Source of the DNA: Methyloceanibacter stevinii
Lineage (GTDB): Bacteria; Pseudomonadota; Alphaproteobacteria; Rhizobiales; Methyloligellaceae
DNA length: 64,000 bases
NCBI RefSeq assembly: GCF_001723355.1
Contig: NZ_LPWE01000013.1
Location: 248,001-312,000, forward strand
Reading direction: 5' to 3'
In this document: positions 47,867-57,960 of the stretch, piece after piece
Position numbering within the stretch: the stretch's first letter is position 1
Layout of the letters: every line of letters starts with the position of its first letter
Position numbers and translations under genes: made by a program
The notes under the pieces: generated by a model
The model's input: the letters and a program-made list of their open reading frames with translations, nothing else
The model's database searches: none
Told to the model about the DNA's origin: nothing

Positions 47867-48358
47867 ATGGTTGAAAAGACTCAACGAAGCGAAGACACTG
47901 ACATCCCAAACGAAATGTCGCCGGGGCTGTCTCAGTCCGTGCCTGGCCATATTCAGTCCGCGGCTGAGGCCCCTGAGGCCGGCGATCCTGGCGCTGCGCC
48001 GGATCCGTCGCCCTTCGACGAGGACGCGCCGTCCTCGATCCCGCCCGATGAACTCGAGCGGCTGCATGGCGATCTCGTCAGCGCGTTGAAAACGGTGTTC
48101 GACCCCGAAATTCCCGTCGATATCTACGAACTCGGCCTGATCTACAAGATCGACGTCGATGACGACCGGAATATCGAGATTGAAATGACCCTGACGGCCC
48201 CGGGATGTCCGGTAGCGGGCGAAATGCCCGGCTGGGTCCAGAATGCGGTCGCGTCCGTGCCGGGGGTCGGGCAGGTCGACGTCAATTTGGTCTTCGACCC
48301 GCCATGGGATATGTCCCGGATGTCCGACGAGGCGCGTCTCGCCCTCAACATGTTCTAG
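47867..48358 (+). CDS. sufT: SufT/MIP18-family Fe-S assembly protein (DUF59)
   Basis: 163 residues. About 55 Asp/Pro/Ser-rich disordered residues precede the MIP18 domain: LKTVFDPEIPVDIYELGLIYKIDV, MTLTAPGCPVAGEMPGWV with the conserved Cys, and VNLVFDPPWDMSRMSDEARL. DUF59 proteins help mature Fe-S proteins under high demand. Sixth gene of the suf operon. Confidence 0.95.
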   Translation: MVEKTQRSEDTDIPNEMSPGLSQSVPGHIQSAAEAPEAGDPGAAPDPSPFDEDAPSSIPPDELERLHGDLVSALKTVFDPEIPVDIYELGLIYKIDVDDDRNIEIEMTLTAPGCPVAGEMPGWVQNAVASVPGVGQVDVNLVFDPPWDMSRMSDEARLALNMF

Positions 48359-48413
48359 GTGTTTGATATTCTAGGCACTTGAAGTACCAGGGAATCCGTC
48401 CCATTTTCGAAGT

Positions 48414-48805
48414 ATGACCAATCGACCGCGCCCACAAGCCATGAGTCTCACCGAAGCCGCCGCCGCGCGGTGCGTAAGCTGGGTGCTGCCTCGGGCCCGG
48501 AGCTGGAGGCGGTTCGCATCGGCGTCAAAAACGGCGGTTGTGCCGGTATGGAGTACACGATGGAGTACGCCGCCGAGCGCCAACCCCATGACGAAGTTGT
48601 CGAGGACAAGGGCGTAACCATCCTCATCGACCCGTCGGCCCTGATGTTTCTGCTCGGGACCGAGATGGACTATCAGGTCAGTCGGATGCGCTCCGGGTTC
48701 GTGTTCAACAATCCAAACCAGACCAGCGCCTGTGGCTGCGGCGAGTCCGTGATGCTCAAGCCCGCAGGCCAGCCGGACCCAGAGCCGGCCAATATCACCG
48801 AATAA
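48414..48805 (+). CDS. sufA: HesB/IscA-type A-type carrier SufA (one apparent frameshift)
   Basis: About 130 residues after repair, starting MTNRPRPQAMSLTEAAAAR. The frame breaks at about 48470: AAAAR then should be VRKLGAASGPELEAVRIGVKNGGCAGMEY, needing one extra G in the GG run. The three cluster-binding cysteines of A-type carriers are present: Cys in NGGCAGM and Cys-x-Cys in SACGCGES. It closes the suf operon, 55 bases after sufT, and is convergent with the DEAD-box gene. Confidence 0.9.
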
Positions 48806-48823
48806 CGGCGTTTTCCGAAAAAC

Positions 48824-50269
48824 TTAGGTTGCGCGCACCGGCCGCATCATGAAGGCGGGGACATGGTCCCCCATACCCACGGGCTGGTTCTCGCGGCCCT
48901 GGCCCGAGCGGGATTTGCCCGCCGAGTTCGGCTTGGCCTTGGGTGCGGGCTTGGGCGCCGGCTTCGCCTTCGCGGCTGGCCGCGCGTCACCGTCGTCGGA
49001 CTTGCGGTCGGCGTGCTGCTGCTTGGGTGGCTCGGCCGTTTCTGCCTCGGAAGACTTTTGGCCGCCACGCCGGGAACGGCCGCCTCGGCGGCGTCCGCGT
49101 CCGTTTTCGCGGCCGGCGCTCTTGGCTTCCTCAACCTCTTGCGGATTGGGCGCGCCATCCACCCAGGCAATCTCCTCGCGCAACAACGATTCGATGGCCT
49201 TCAGAGCCTTGTGGTCCTTGGGCGTGACAAGCATCGCGGCGTGACCCTCACGGCCGGCTCGGCCCGTGCGGCCAATCCTGTGGACGTAGTCCTCGGGATG
49301 GACCGGAACGTCGTAATTGAAGACATGGCTCACTGCGGGAATGTCGAGCCCACGGGCCGCCACGTCGCTGGCGACGAGGAGCGGAATCTCTCCACTGCGA
49401 AAGGCATCGAGCGTCGCTGTGCGCTGCCGCTGGTCCATGTCGCCGTGCAGCGCGCCCACGTTGAAGCCGTGGCGCTGCAACGAGCGGAAGACGACACCCA
49501 CATCCTTCTTGCGATTGCAGAAGATGATAGCGTTCTTGACGTCTTCCTCCTGGATCAAGCCGCGCAACGCTTCGCGTTTCTCTGCCGGTTGATCGCCCGT
49601 CTTCTTCAGGCGCTGCGTGATGGTCGTTGCGGCCGACGCGGGCCGGGCGACTTCGATGCGCTCCGGCGTATGTAGGAAGTTGTCGGCGAGCCGTTGGATT
49701 TCAGGCGGCATGGTCGCGGAGAAGAAGAGGGTCTGCCGCGTGAAGGGGAGGACCTTACAAATGCGCTCGATGTCCGGGATGAACCCCATATCGAGCATTC
49801 GGTCGGCCTCGTCGACGACGAGGATCTCGATGCTGTTCAGCAGAAGCTTGCCGCGCTCGAGGTGATCGAGAAGGCGGCCGGGGGTGGCGATCACGACATC
49901 CGCGCCACGGTCGAGTTTCTTGTTCTGCTCCTCGTAGGAGACGCCGCCAATCAGCAGGGCGACGGTCAGCCTGTGGTTCCTGCCGAGAAGTTCGAACGCC
50001 TCGGCGACCTGAGCGGCGAGTTCGCGCGTCGGTTCCAGGATCAGCGTTCGCGGCATGCGGGCCCGGGCGCGTCCGCGTTCGAGGCGCGTCAGCATGGGGA
50101 GCACGAAGGAGGCCGTCTTACCGGTGCCCGTCTGTGCAATCCCCAAGACATCGCGGCCAGAGACGGCTACGGGTATCGCTTGGGCTTGAATAGGAGTCGG
50201 CGTATCGAACCCGGCCGCTTCGACCGCAGATTCGACTTTTGGGCTTAAGCCAAGATTTGAAAAGCTCAT
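48824..50269 (-). CDS. DEAD-box RNA helicase, RhlE-like
   Basis: 481 residues. All core motifs are visible in order: the Q motif GFDTPTPIQAQAI, Walker A AQTGTGKT, PTRELAAQ, VDEADRMLDMGF, SATMP, then FCNRKK, ASDVAARGLDIP and HRIGRTGRAG. The last 110 residues are a basic Arg/Lys/Pro-rich tail that probably binds RNA. Such helicases act in ribosome assembly, cold adaptation and the degradosome. Single-gene unit. Confidence 0.96.
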   Translation of the reverse strand: MSFSNLGLSPKVESAVEAAGFDTPTPIQAQAIPVAVSGRDVLGIAQTGTGKTASFVLPMLTRLERGRARARMPRTLILEPTRELAAQVAEAFELLGRNHRLTVALLIGGVSYEEQNKKLDRGADVVIATPGRLLDHLERGKLLLNSIEILVVDEADRMLDMGFIPDIERICKVLPFTRQTLFFSATMPPEIQRLADNFLHTPERIEVARPASAATTITQRLKKTGDQPAEKREALRGLIQEEDVKNAIIFCNRKKDVGVVFRSLQRHGFNVGALHGDMDQRQRTATLDAFRSGEIPLLVASDVAARGLDIPAVSHVFNYDVPVHPEDYVHRIGRTGRAGREGHAAMLVTPKDHKALKAIESLLREEIAWVDGAPNPQEVEEAKSAGRENGRGRRRGGRSRRGGQKSSEAETAEPPKQQHADRKSDDGDARPAAKAKPAPKPAPKAKPNSAGKSRSGQGRENQPVGMGDHVPAFMMRPVRAT

Positions 50270-50514
50270 GAGTTAGCAAAAATGCGACGCTGGCTCTGGC
50301 CTTGCGTCTTGTTCTATCGCTACAAAGATTAGCTGTTACGATTCGCCGGGCGCATTCAACACAGCACCCGATCATTACGGCCACATGACCGTGGATAGCT
50401 TGAGAATGACATAGGCGGCATTGGCGAAACGCGCAAGGGGCAAAAGTTCGCAGTTGTTCCGAGCGTTAAGAACATCGGGCCGCGCCTGGCGGTTTCAACA
50501 GGATAGAGGAGTCG

Positions 50515-50988
50515 ATGAGGACGAAAGACTACGCCGACGTTGCCATCAAGCGCCGATCCTATTTCTCGGCGCTCTTTTGCTTGGCTACGTCCTCGACGAC
50601 TCTGGTTCCCGATCGGCCCAGCCTTGCGCAGCCGAACGGCCTGGGGCTCACGGTTGGCTTGGTCTTCGTGGTGGTGGGCTTTGTACTTGCCGTCTTTCCA
50701 GCCCGGCGGTTCCGCAAGGCGGGGACGAGCGTGGTTCCGGGTGAGCCGTCGACTGTGCTCGTCAGAGAGGGCGCCTACAAGGTTACCCGGAACCCCATCT
50801 ATATCGGTCTGATCCTGATCTATTTCGGCCTGTGCCTGGTGCTCACCAGTATTTGGATGCTGCTGCTGCTCGTCCCGACGGCGATCGTCCTCCACCTAGG
50901 TGTGGTGAAGCGCGAGGAAGACTATCTCAGCTGGAAATTCGGCGATGCCTATCGCAGCTATATGAACCAGGTTCCGCGCTGGCTCTGA
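50515..50988 (+). CDS. Isoprenylcysteine carboxyl methyltransferase-family membrane protein (apparent frameshifts near the start)
   Basis: About 158 residues after repair. The C-terminal two-thirds show the ICMT/PEMT pattern: membrane helix LTVGLVFVVVGFVLAVFPA, then GAYKVTRNPIYIGLILIYFGLCLVL with the SAM-linked RNPxY, and the KREEDYLSWKFGDAYRSYMNQVPRW end. The N-terminal stretch is scrambled in the plain reading. Adding one base each near 50551, 50606 and 50631 gives MRTKDYADVAIK, then APILFLGALLLGYVLD and LWFPIGPAL, a normal first helix. It probably methylates a lipid or small thiol at the membrane; the substrate is unknown. Confidence 0.82.
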   Translation: MRTKDYADVAIKRRSYFSALFCLATSSTTLVPDRPSLAQPNGLGLTVGLVFVVVGFVLAVFPARRFRKAGTSVVPGEPSTVLVREGAYKVTRNPIYIGLILIYFGLCLVLTSIWMLLLLVPTAIVLHLGVVKREEDYLSWKFGDAYRSYMNQVPRWL

Positions 50989-51018
50989 GGCTTCCGGCTT
51001 GGCCCGCGGCAAGCTGCG

Positions 51019-53100
51019 TCAGATATCGAGATCTTCGGCTTCGGCGAACGCGGCCCGTTCCTGGATGAATTTGAAGCGGGCCTCGGGCTTGTTGCCCATG
51101 AGCTGATCGACGGTCTTGGTCGTGCCGGGACGATCCTCGTCGTCGATCTCGACCCGCAACAGCGTGCGCGAGGACGGGTCCATGGTCGTCTCCTTCAGTT
51201 GCTTGGGAAGCATTTCACCCAAACCCTTGAAACGACTCACATCCACCTTGCCGCGGCCGTTGAACATCTCTTTCATCAGCACATCCTTATGCGCCTCGTC
51301 ACGCGCATAGGCGGTCTTGGCTCCCTGGCTCAGCCGGTAGAGCGGCGGCACGGCGAGATAAAGGTGACCGTTTTCGATCAGCCCCTTCATCTCCTGGAAG
51401 AAGAACGTGATGAGCAGCGAAGCGATATGCGCGCCGTCCACATCCGCATCGGTCATGACGACGACCTTGTCGTAGCGCAGATCCTCCTCCCGGTACCGGG
51501 TTCGAGTCCCGCAACCAAGCGCCTGGATGAGATCGCTGAGAAGCTGGTTGTCGGCGAGCTTCGACGAACTCGCGCTGGCGACATTCAGGATCTTTCCGCG
51601 TAGCGGCAGTACGGCTTGCGTGGCCCGGTTGCGGGCCTGCTTGGCGGAGCCGCCGGCGGAGTCGCCCTCGACGATGAATATTTCCGTGCCGTCGGATCCC
51701 GTCGATGAGCAATCGGCGAGCTTGCCGGGGAGACGCAGGCGCCGCGTTGCGGTCTGCCGGCTGACTTCCTTCTCTTTGCGGCGGCGAAGACGCTCCTCGG
51801 AACGGTCCACCACCCAGTCGAGAAGCTTTCCGGCTTGATTGGGGTGCCCGGTGAGCCAGTGATCGAAGGCATCGCGCACGGCGTTTTCGACGATCCGGGC
51901 GGCTTCTTGCGTGGCCAAGCGGTCCTTGGTCTGCCCCTGGAATTCGGGCTCGCGAATGAAAACCGAGAGCATGGCCGCGGCCGTGCCGAGCACGTCGTCG
52001 CCCGTCACCTGGGACACGCGCTTGACGCCGGTCAACTCGCCGTAGGCCCGGAGGCCCTTGGTGAGAGCGGCGCGCAGGCCCGCCTCATGGGTGCCGCCAT
52101 CGGGGGTCGGGACCGTGTTGCAGTAGGAGCTTATGAACCCGTCCGCGCTCGCGACCCAAGCGATCGCCCATTCGACCGAGCCGTGGCCTTCCGCCCGCTC
52201 CACCCGGCCGGCGAAGATGTCGTTAGTCACGGTGGTCTGGCCGTTGATGCTGTCGGCGAGGAAGTCCTTGAGGCCGCCCGGGAAGTGCAGCTCGGCTTTC
52301 TCGGGAACGTCGCTGCCGGCGGAGATCAGGGATTTGTCGCACGACCAGCGGATTTCGACGCCCCGGAAGAGATACGCCTTGGAGCGCGCCATGCGGAACA
52401 GACGTACCGGCTTGAAGGCGGCTCCCTTGCCGAAGATCTGGGGGTCGGGCCGAAAGCGCACGCGGGTGCCCCGCCGATTCTTGATGGGGCCGAGATTCTG
52501 CAAGGGGCCGTCGGGTAGCCCACGCGTGTAGGTCTGCCGGTAGAGCTTCTGGCTGCGGGCCACCTCGACCTCCAGCGTTTCGGACAGGGCGTTCGCCACC
52601 GACACGCCGACGCCGTGCAGACCGCCGCTGGTGGCGTAGACCTTGGAGTCGAACTTTCCGCCCGCATGCAGCGTCGTCATGATGACTTCGAGCGCGGATT
52701 TCTTCTTGAACTTGGGATGGGGGTCGATCGGGATGCCACGGCCGTTATCGCTGACCTCAGCGTGCCGTCCTTGTCGAGCGATACCTCGATCCGGCTGGCA
52801 TGGCCCGCCACCGCTTCGTCCATGGCGTTGTCCAGCACCTCGGCGAAGAGGTGGTGCATCGCCTTCTCGTCGGTCCCGCCGATATACATGCCCGGACGCT
52901 TCCGGACGGGCTCGAGACCTTCGAGAACCTCGATATCCGCAGCCGTATAACCGGCCTCCGCACCACTGCTCCTTGCGCTCTGCTTGGCTTGCGCCTTCTC
53001 TTGCGCAGGCTTGGCGCGCGTGGGGCTTGCCGGCGGGGCGTCGAACAGATCGTTCGCGGCTGAGGATTTTCGTCTCGGTGCGATCGGTGGAGTCCTCCTG
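51019..53100 (-). CDS. parE: DNA topoisomerase IV subunit B (one apparent frameshift, start uncertain)
   Basis: About 690 residues. ATPase subunit of the enzyme that unlinks daughter chromosomes. The GHKL domain includes RKRPGMYIGGT, EVLDNAMDEAVAGHA with the catalytic Glu and Asn, NGRGIPID, and TSGGLHGVGVSVANALSE. TOPRIM: EIFIVEGDSAGGSAKQ and VVMTDADVDGAHIA. No GyrB-type insertion, fitting ParE. The frame breaks at about 52757: DGTL is followed by the wrong frame, and one added G gives LEVSDNGRGIPID. In the repaired frame the N-terminus (RRKSSAANDLFDAPPAS) reaches back to about 53100 without a normal start codon, although an AGGAGG sits at about 53099, so another error may hide the start. Confidence 0.92.
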   Translation of the reverse strand, partial: QEDSTDRTETKILSRERSVRRPAGKPHARQACAREGASQAERKEQWCGGRLYGCGYRGSRRSRARPEASGHVYRRDRREGDAPPLRRGAGQRHGRSGGGPCQPDRGIARQGRHAEVSDNGRGIPIDPHPKFKKKSALEVIMTTLHAGGKFDSKVYATSGGLHGVGVSVANALSETLEVEVARSQKLYRQTYTRGLPDGPLQNLGPIKNRRGTRVRFRPDPQIFGKGAAFKPVRLFRMARSKAYLFRGVEIRWSCDKSLISAGSDVPEKAELHFPGGLKDFLADSINGQTTVTNDIFAGRVERAEGHGSVEWAIAWVASADGFISSYCNTVPTPDGGTHEAGLRAALTKGLRAYGELTGVKRVSQVTGDDVLGTAAAMLSVFIREPEFQGQTKDRLATQEAARIVENAVRDAFDHWLTGHPNQAGKLLDWVVDRSEERLRRRKEKEVSRQTATRRLRLPGKLADCSSTGSDGTEIFIVEGDSAGGSAKQARNRATQAVLPLRGKILNVASASSSKLADNQLLSDLIQALGCGTRTRYREEDLRYDKVVVMTDADVDGAHIASLLITFFFQEMKGLIENGHLYLAVPPLYRLSQGAKTAYARDEAHKDVLMKEMFNGRGKVDVSRFKGLGEMLPKQLKETTMDPSSRTLLRVEIDDEDRPGTTKTVDQLMGNKPEARFKFIQERAAFAEAEDLDI

Positions 53101-53234
53101 GCCGGGGCGCGCCGGCACCCTCGAAAAACAGAGAATCAGTGACGTTTGGAACGCGATTCTAGCTCGCACGGAGACCCGGCATTTTCAAGGGCAACGGTGT
53201 CTCGCGCTCTTGAGCCGGACAAAGCCGACCAGGA

Positions 53235-55331
53235 TCAGCCGCCGATCTTGCCGCCGCCCTTCTTGGTGATAGCCACAACGGATGGCCGGGGCGGCATGCC
53301 GTCCTGGAAGTCCGGCCAGCGGGTCGCGGGGTTAGCAAAGCTGGCTTCCTTGCTGCAGTCGAACTTGGAGTCGGTGCGGCCGTCGCAATAGCCCTTCATG
53401 CCGTCGGCACCCGGGTGCTGCACCGAGACGAACAGCGTCTCGCCGTCCGGTGTGAAACAGGGCCCGCACAGTTCGGCGCCGACGGGGACCCGGAAGAACA
53501 TGCGTGGCGTCCCACGCCGGATGCCGTGTGTCTCCAGGGCGTAGAGCCCGTCCGCGCGCATGGTCTGCTGCCAATACCGGCCTTGGTCCGTGGCAATCCA
53601 CAGCCGGCCCTGGCAGTCCACCGTGGCGTTGTCGGGCGAGACGAACCAGCTGTTTTTGGATGTGGCGGCATTCCAATACGCGCCGAGCTCCACGCGATCG
53701 GGGTCGCCGCACCGGACCAGGATGTCCCAGGTGAAGCGATCGGCGCCGAAATCCGCGTTGTCGGGAATGATTTCGATGACGTGGCCGAACCGGTTGTTCG
53801 CGCGGGGATTGGCGCGATTGACGGTCGAAGCGTTGCGTTCGACGTTGTTGGTCAGCATGACGTAGACGCGCCCCGTCTTCTCGTTGGGCTGCACGTCTTC
53901 GGGCCGGTCCATCTTTGTGGCCTCGACCTGATCCGCGGCCAGGCGGGCGTCGATCAGGATGTCGGCTTGGCTGCAGAACCAGCCATTGCCACTTTGACGG
54001 TCGCCGCCGCAATTCTGGGGGGTGAGGGCGATCCACTCACCGGTGCCGTCGTCATTGAATTTCGCAACGGAAAGCGTGCCCGCCGAGAGCAGCGCCATGT
54101 TCTCCGCCTTCTTGGACTCGTCGTCGATAAACGTCCCATCGCTGACGAAGCGATAGACGTACTCGTTCTTGGCATCGTCGCCGGTGAAAACGACCGCCTT
54201 GTTGTCATTGCTGAGGACGGTTTCGGCTCCCTCGTGGAAGAAGCGCCCGAGTGCGGTGTGCTTCACCGGCTTGGAGTTCTTGTCGTATGGGTCGAATTCC
54301 ACGATCCAGCCGAAGCGGTTGGGCTCGTTCGGTTCCTCGTCGACATTGAAGTGGGCGTACTTCCGGCCCCATGGGGTGCCCCGCTTGGGAACCTGGTAGC
54401 GCCTGTAATTTGCCGGATAGTCCGTGTGCTCGCCTTCGATGCGCGCATCGCGGTTGGCGTCTTTCTTCCCGGTCCAGAACAGGTAATGGAAATTTTCTTC
54501 TGCGGTCAGATAGGTTCCCCAGGGCGTCTTGCCGCCAGCGCAGTTCGCGACCGTGCCGCGCAAATCGCGTCCGTCGGGGTCGTCCTTGGTGCGGAGCCTT
54601 TTTAGCGCTTTCTCGTCGTCCGCGACCGGACCATCCAGCGCCATCGGTTCGTTGGCGGTGATGCGCCGGTTCAGGGGACTGCCGTAGACGACCGTCCACT
54701 TGCCGTCGAGCTTCTTGATCTCGACGACGCTCACGCCCAAAGCAGCCATTTCGACGTCCACCATATCGTCGTCGACGGAGTCGCGGTTGGTGTCGTCTTT
54801 CAGGCTCTTGACGTTCGGGAACATGTGCGTCGCCTCGGCATATTCGTGGTTGACGCACAACAGTCCGTGCTCGCTGCTTCCGTCGATCGGGAAGTAGGCA
54901 ATGTAATCGTTGTTGTAGCCGAACCGGTCGCTTTGCTCCGCCCCCGACTGCTTCAACGGCTCGAATGGAGCGTCCTCCTTCGGCTTGCCGAGATGATCGC
55001 CCCAGCTGAGGAGAACGAGCGCGTCGTACCCTTCCGCGAGATGATGATTTTCGTCGGCACCGGCCTTGATCTCGTCGAAGGCGAAGCTGGGGGGCGTGAA
55101 CGTATCGGCTTGGGCCTCCGCCACACAGTCTGTCTTCGGAGCGGCGAGGACGGCCGGGCCGAACAGCGCAGTCGCGGCGGTAACGCCGAGCGCGCCTTTG
55201 ACAAGGCCGCGCCGGTCGTACCGGCGAGCGATGACGTCGCCGATCGTGTCTCCCTCCGAGGGACTGACCGGCGTATCGTCGATCGCCTCCATGGCGGCGG
55301 CCCAATCTTCATCGTCGCGGGGGTCGGACAT
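53235..55331 (-). CDS. phoX: PhoX-family alkaline phosphatase, Tat-exported
   Basis: 698 residues. A twin-arginine-like region (RRYDRRGLVKGALGVTAATALFGPAVLAAP) at about residues 36-65 directs export; the rest is the DUF839/PhoX beta-propeller phosphatase (e.g. LLCVNHEYAEATHMFP, TPWGTYLTAEENFHY, WIVEFDP, MDRPEDVQPNEKTGRVYVMLTNN, LWIATDQG). PhoX enzymes use calcium and iron and release phosphate from organic esters in the periplasm. It lies 78 bases after phnE on the same strand, with a small hairpin (ACAGTT-GAAA-AACTGT) between, so it probably belongs to the phosphorus-uptake operon. Confidence 0.94.
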   Translation of the reverse strand: MSDPRDDEDWAAAMEAIDDTPVSPSEGDTIGDVIARRYDRRGLVKGALGVTAATALFGPAVLAAPKTDCVAEAQADTFTPPSFAFDEIKAGADENHHLAEGYDALVLLSWGDHLGKPKEDAPFEPLKQSGAEQSDRFGYNNDYIAYFPIDGSSEHGLLCVNHEYAEATHMFPNVKSLKDDTNRDSVDDDMVDVEMAALGVSVVEIKKLDGKWTVVYGSPLNRRITANEPMALDGPVADDEKALKRLRTKDDPDGRDLRGTVANCAGGKTPWGTYLTAEENFHYLFWTGKKDANRDARIEGEHTDYPANYRRYQVPKRGTPWGRKYAHFNVDEEPNEPNRFGWIVEFDPYDKNSKPVKHTALGRFFHEGAETVLSNDNKAVVFTGDDAKNEYVYRFVSDGTFIDDESKKAENMALLSAGTLSVAKFNDDGTGEWIALTPQNCGGDRQSGNGWFCSQADILIDARLAADQVEATKMDRPEDVQPNEKTGRVYVMLTNNVERNASTVNRANPRANNRFGHVIEIIPDNADFGADRFTWDILVRCGDPDRVELGAYWNAATSKNSWFVSPDNATVDCQGRLWIATDQGRYWQQTMRADGLYALETHGIRRGTPRMFFRVPVGAELCGPCFTPDGETLFVSVQHPGADGMKGYCDGRTDSKFDCSKEASFANPATRWPDFQDGMPPRPSVVAITKKGGGKIGG

Positions 55332-55408
55332 CGTTGGCCCTCAAACTTGTTCGTCTCAGCGGGCAACATCTTGCGCGCGCAATGTTACAGTTTTTCAACT
55401 GTCCGTAG

Positions 55409-56236
55409 TCAGATGATTGCCGCGCGAACCTTCGCCGAAACCCATTCCGACACGGCGACTGTGGCCAGAATAACGATGAAGATGACGGTGACCTCGGCCC
55501 AGGCGAGGCGTGCCAGCGACGATTGCAACTGCAGCCCGATGCCGCCCGCGCCCACGAGCCCGAGGATCGTGGATTCCCGGATGTTGATATCCCAGCGGAA
55601 CACGGAGATGCCGGCGAACGCCGGTGCGATCTGGGGCCACACGGCATAATCCATGATCTGCCGGCCCGAGGCGCCGGTCGCGCGCACGGCTTCCACCTGG
55701 GTCTCGTCGATCTCCTCGATGGCCTCGTAGAGCAGCTTGCCGATAAAGCCGATCGACCGCAGGGCGATGGCGATGATGCCGGCAAGCAGGCCCGGTCCGA
55801 TGATCGCGACCAGCAGCAGCGCCCAGATCAGCGAATTGATGGACCGCGAGGCGACGATGATCAGCAGCGCGAGCGGGCGGAGCAGGGCCGCGCTCGGTGT
55901 CGTGTTGCGGGCGGCGAGAAAGGCAACCGGCGTCGCCAGCACGATCCCGAGCCCTGTCCCCAGCGTGGCGATATTGATCGTATCCCACAGAGGCCCCCAA
56001 AGGCGCTCGAGATAGGACCAGCGGGGCGGCCAGGCGCGCGAGAGCAGGTCGGCGGCTTGCCGTGGGGCGTCCTCCACGAACAGCCAGATCGTGTTCTTGT
56101 TCATGATCTGCCAGCTGAGAACGAACAGGACGGCGAGTGCGAGCCAGCCAAACCAGATGGCCCATTGGGTGAGGGGTGTGCGGCGCTGCCACAAGAGTTG
56201 GCCGTTGTGTGTGGTCACCGGCATCACTGCACCCAT
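55409..56236 (-). CDS. phnE: Phosphonate/phosphate-ester ABC transporter permease PhnE (second copy)
   Basis: 275 residues. About six membrane helices (e.g. WAIWFGWLALAVLFVLSWQI, ALALLIIVASRSINSLIWALLLVAIIGPGLLAGIIAIAL). The BPD_transp_1 coupling loop is EAVRATGASGRQIMDYAVWPQIAPAF. It overlaps the first phnE by 13 bases, and the two permeases probably form a heterodimer. Paralogous to the neighbour (ATGAS, RESTILGLVGAGGIG). Confidence 0.95.
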   Translation of the reverse strand: MGAVMPVTTHNGQLLWQRRTPLTQWAIWFGWLALAVLFVLSWQIMNKNTIWLFVEDAPRQAADLLSRAWPPRWSYLERLWGPLWDTINIATLGTGLGIVLATPVAFLAARNTTPSAALLRPLALLIIVASRSINSLIWALLLVAIIGPGLLAGIIAIALRSIGFIGKLLYEAIEEIDETQVEAVRATGASGRQIMDYAVWPQIAPAFAGISVFRWDINIRESTILGLVGAGGIGLQLQSSLARLAWAEVTVIFIVILATVAVSEWVSAKVRAAII

Positions 56237-57027
56237 TTGCGCAGATGGCTGGATGCATACTCGGCCACGAGCACCACGGCGATGATCATGAGCAGGATCG
56301 CGCCGGCGGTGTCGTAGTCGTAGCGCGACATGGCCGTGTTGAGCGTGGCGCCGATGCCGCCCGCGCCGACGATGCCGATCACCGCGCTCTCGCGGAAATT
56401 GATGTCAAGCCGATAGAGCGAGAGGCCGATCAGGCGCGGCATGACCTGAGGCTGAATGCCGTAGTTGATGACCTGCCACCACGATGCGCCGGTCGCGCGG
56501 ATGGCTTCGGCCTGCGCCTCCTGGATATCCTCGATGTCTTCGGCGAGGAGCTTCGCCATGAAGCCGATCGTGGCGAAGGAGAGGGTGAGGAATCCTGCAA
56601 ACGGCCCGAAGCCGAACATGGCGACGAACAGAATGGCGATGATGATTTCTTGGAAGGCCCGCGAGAGCGCGATGATGGACCGGCACACCGCATAGACGGG
56701 CAGGGGCGCGATGTTGCGCGCGGCGCCGAGCCCGATGGGAATGGAGATGAGGCAGCCGACCACGGTGGAGGTCACCGTCATGGTCAGGCTCTCCTCCATC
56801 CCCTGCCAGATATCGCGCGAGCGCGAGGTGAAATCGGGCGTGAAAAAGCCCTCGAGGACGCGCCACCCGTTACTGACGCCGTCGAGCACGCGCTGCCAAT
56901 TGACGTCCAGCGTCGACAAGGCAGCGATCAGATACAGACCCAAGCCGAGATAGAGCCCCCAGCGGAGCCACGCATTGCGGATGAGCGGAGGTCGGGACCA
57001 GCCGGCGGACGGCGCGGCGGGCCTCAT
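56224..57027 (-). CDS. phnE: Phosphonate/phosphate-ester ABC transporter permease PhnE (first copy)
   Basis: 267 residues with an N-terminal anchor ([20 protein letters not shown]) and five further helices; coupling loop [26 protein letters not shown], then [18 protein letters not shown]. It overlaps phnC by four bases (ATGA) and the second phnE by 13, so these genes are translationally coupled. Confidence 0.95.
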   Translation of the reverse strand: MRPAAPSAGWSRPPLIRNAWLRWGLYLGLGLYLIAALSTLDVNWQRVLDGVSNGWRVLEGFFTPDFTSRSRDIWQGMEESLTMTVTSTVVGCLISIPIGLGAARNIAPLPVYAVCRSIIALSRAFQEIIIAILFVAMFGFGPFAGFLTLSFATIGFMAKLLAEDIEDIQEAQAEAIRATGASWWQVINYGIQPQVMPRLIGLSLYRLDINFRESAVIGIVGAGGIGATLNTAMSRYDYDTAGAILLMIIAVVLVAEYASSHLRKWVQ

Positions 57028-57857
57028 GTGAGCCCGGCCATACGTTCTTCGAGGGGCTGCCGGTCCTCATGTGCATCCGGTGTGTCCGCCGCTTCGTCGT
57101 CTGTATGGATCTGCGTCCAGTCTTCTTCCCCGTAGATTTCGGTGAGCACCGCGCGATCCAGTTTCGCAGGAAGGCCGTCGAACACGATCTCGCCCGCGCG
57201 CAGACCAATGATGCGGTCGGCGAACATCTTGGCGAGCGGCACGTCGTGCATGCTGATGATCGCCGGCAGGCCGCGCTCGCGGCAGACCTCGCAGATCAGG
57301 CGCATGATCTGGCGCGCGGTCTTGGGATCGAGCGAGGCCGTCGGTTCGTCGACGAGAAGAAGAGCAGGGTCCTGCTCGAGCGCCCGGGCGATACCCACCC
57401 GCTGCCGCTGACCGCCGGACATGTCGCTTGCCCGCTTGTCGACGTGTTCGGCGAGCCCTACGCGATCCAGAAGGGCGAAGGCCTTGTCCACGTCGCTTTG
57501 CGGAAAGCGCCGGAGGAACGAGCGCCAGAAGGAAACGTAGCCGAGGCGGCCGGACAGGACGTTCTCCATCACGGTCAGGCGCTCCACGAGCGCGTATTCC
57601 TGGAAGATCATGCCCATGAGCCGCCGGGCGCGGCGCAGGCCTCTTCCGCCGAGCCGCGTGATGTCGGTGCCGTTCAGTTCGACGCTGCCGTTCGTCGGTT
57701 TGACGAGGCGGTTGATGCAGCGGATGAGCGTGGATTTGCCGGAGCCGGATGGTCCGATCAGGGCGACGACCTGGCCCGCGGGAACCTCGAAGGCGACGCC
57801 GCGCAGCGCCTCATCGCCGCCCTTGTACCGTTTTGAAAGTGAGGAAACGCGCAGCAT
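57024..57857 (-). CDS. phnC: Phosphonate ABC transporter ATP-binding protein PhnC
   Basis: 277 residues from the ATG at 57857 ([18 protein letters not shown]). Walker [11 protein letters not shown]-loop [12 protein letters not shown], signature [15 protein letters not shown], Walker [14 protein letters not shown] and H-loop IISMHD. It drives import at the inner membrane with two PhnE permeases and PhnD. The last 50 residues are an acidic extension. Confidence 0.96.
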   Translation of the reverse strand: MLRVSSLSKRYKGGDEALRGVAFEVPAGQVVALIGPSGSGKSTLIRCINRLVKPTNGSVELNGTDITRLGGRGLRRARRLMGMIFQEYALVERLTVMENVLSGRLGYVSFWRSFLRRFPQSDVDKAFALLDRVGLAEHVDKRASDMSGGQRQRVGIARALEQDPALLLVDEPTASLDPKTARQIMRLICEVCRERGLPAIISMHDVPLAKMFADRIIGLRAGEIVFDGLPAKLDRAVLTEIYGEEDWTQIHTDDEAADTPDAHEDRQPLEERMAGLT

Positions 57858-57960
57858 ATCGTGTCCGGGCGACGCCTGTCGGGCCGTGGGTGGCGGGCAT
57901 CGTATGAGAAAGGCGGGAGCCGCGCAAAGACGCACCTACGCCCTGCCGTGACGGCCAAAA

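Noticed and set aside
51481-51520. tRNA-like GGTTCGAGTCCC sequence
   Set aside because: It falls inside the conserved TOPRIM-following part of parE and has no acceptor or anticodon arms.
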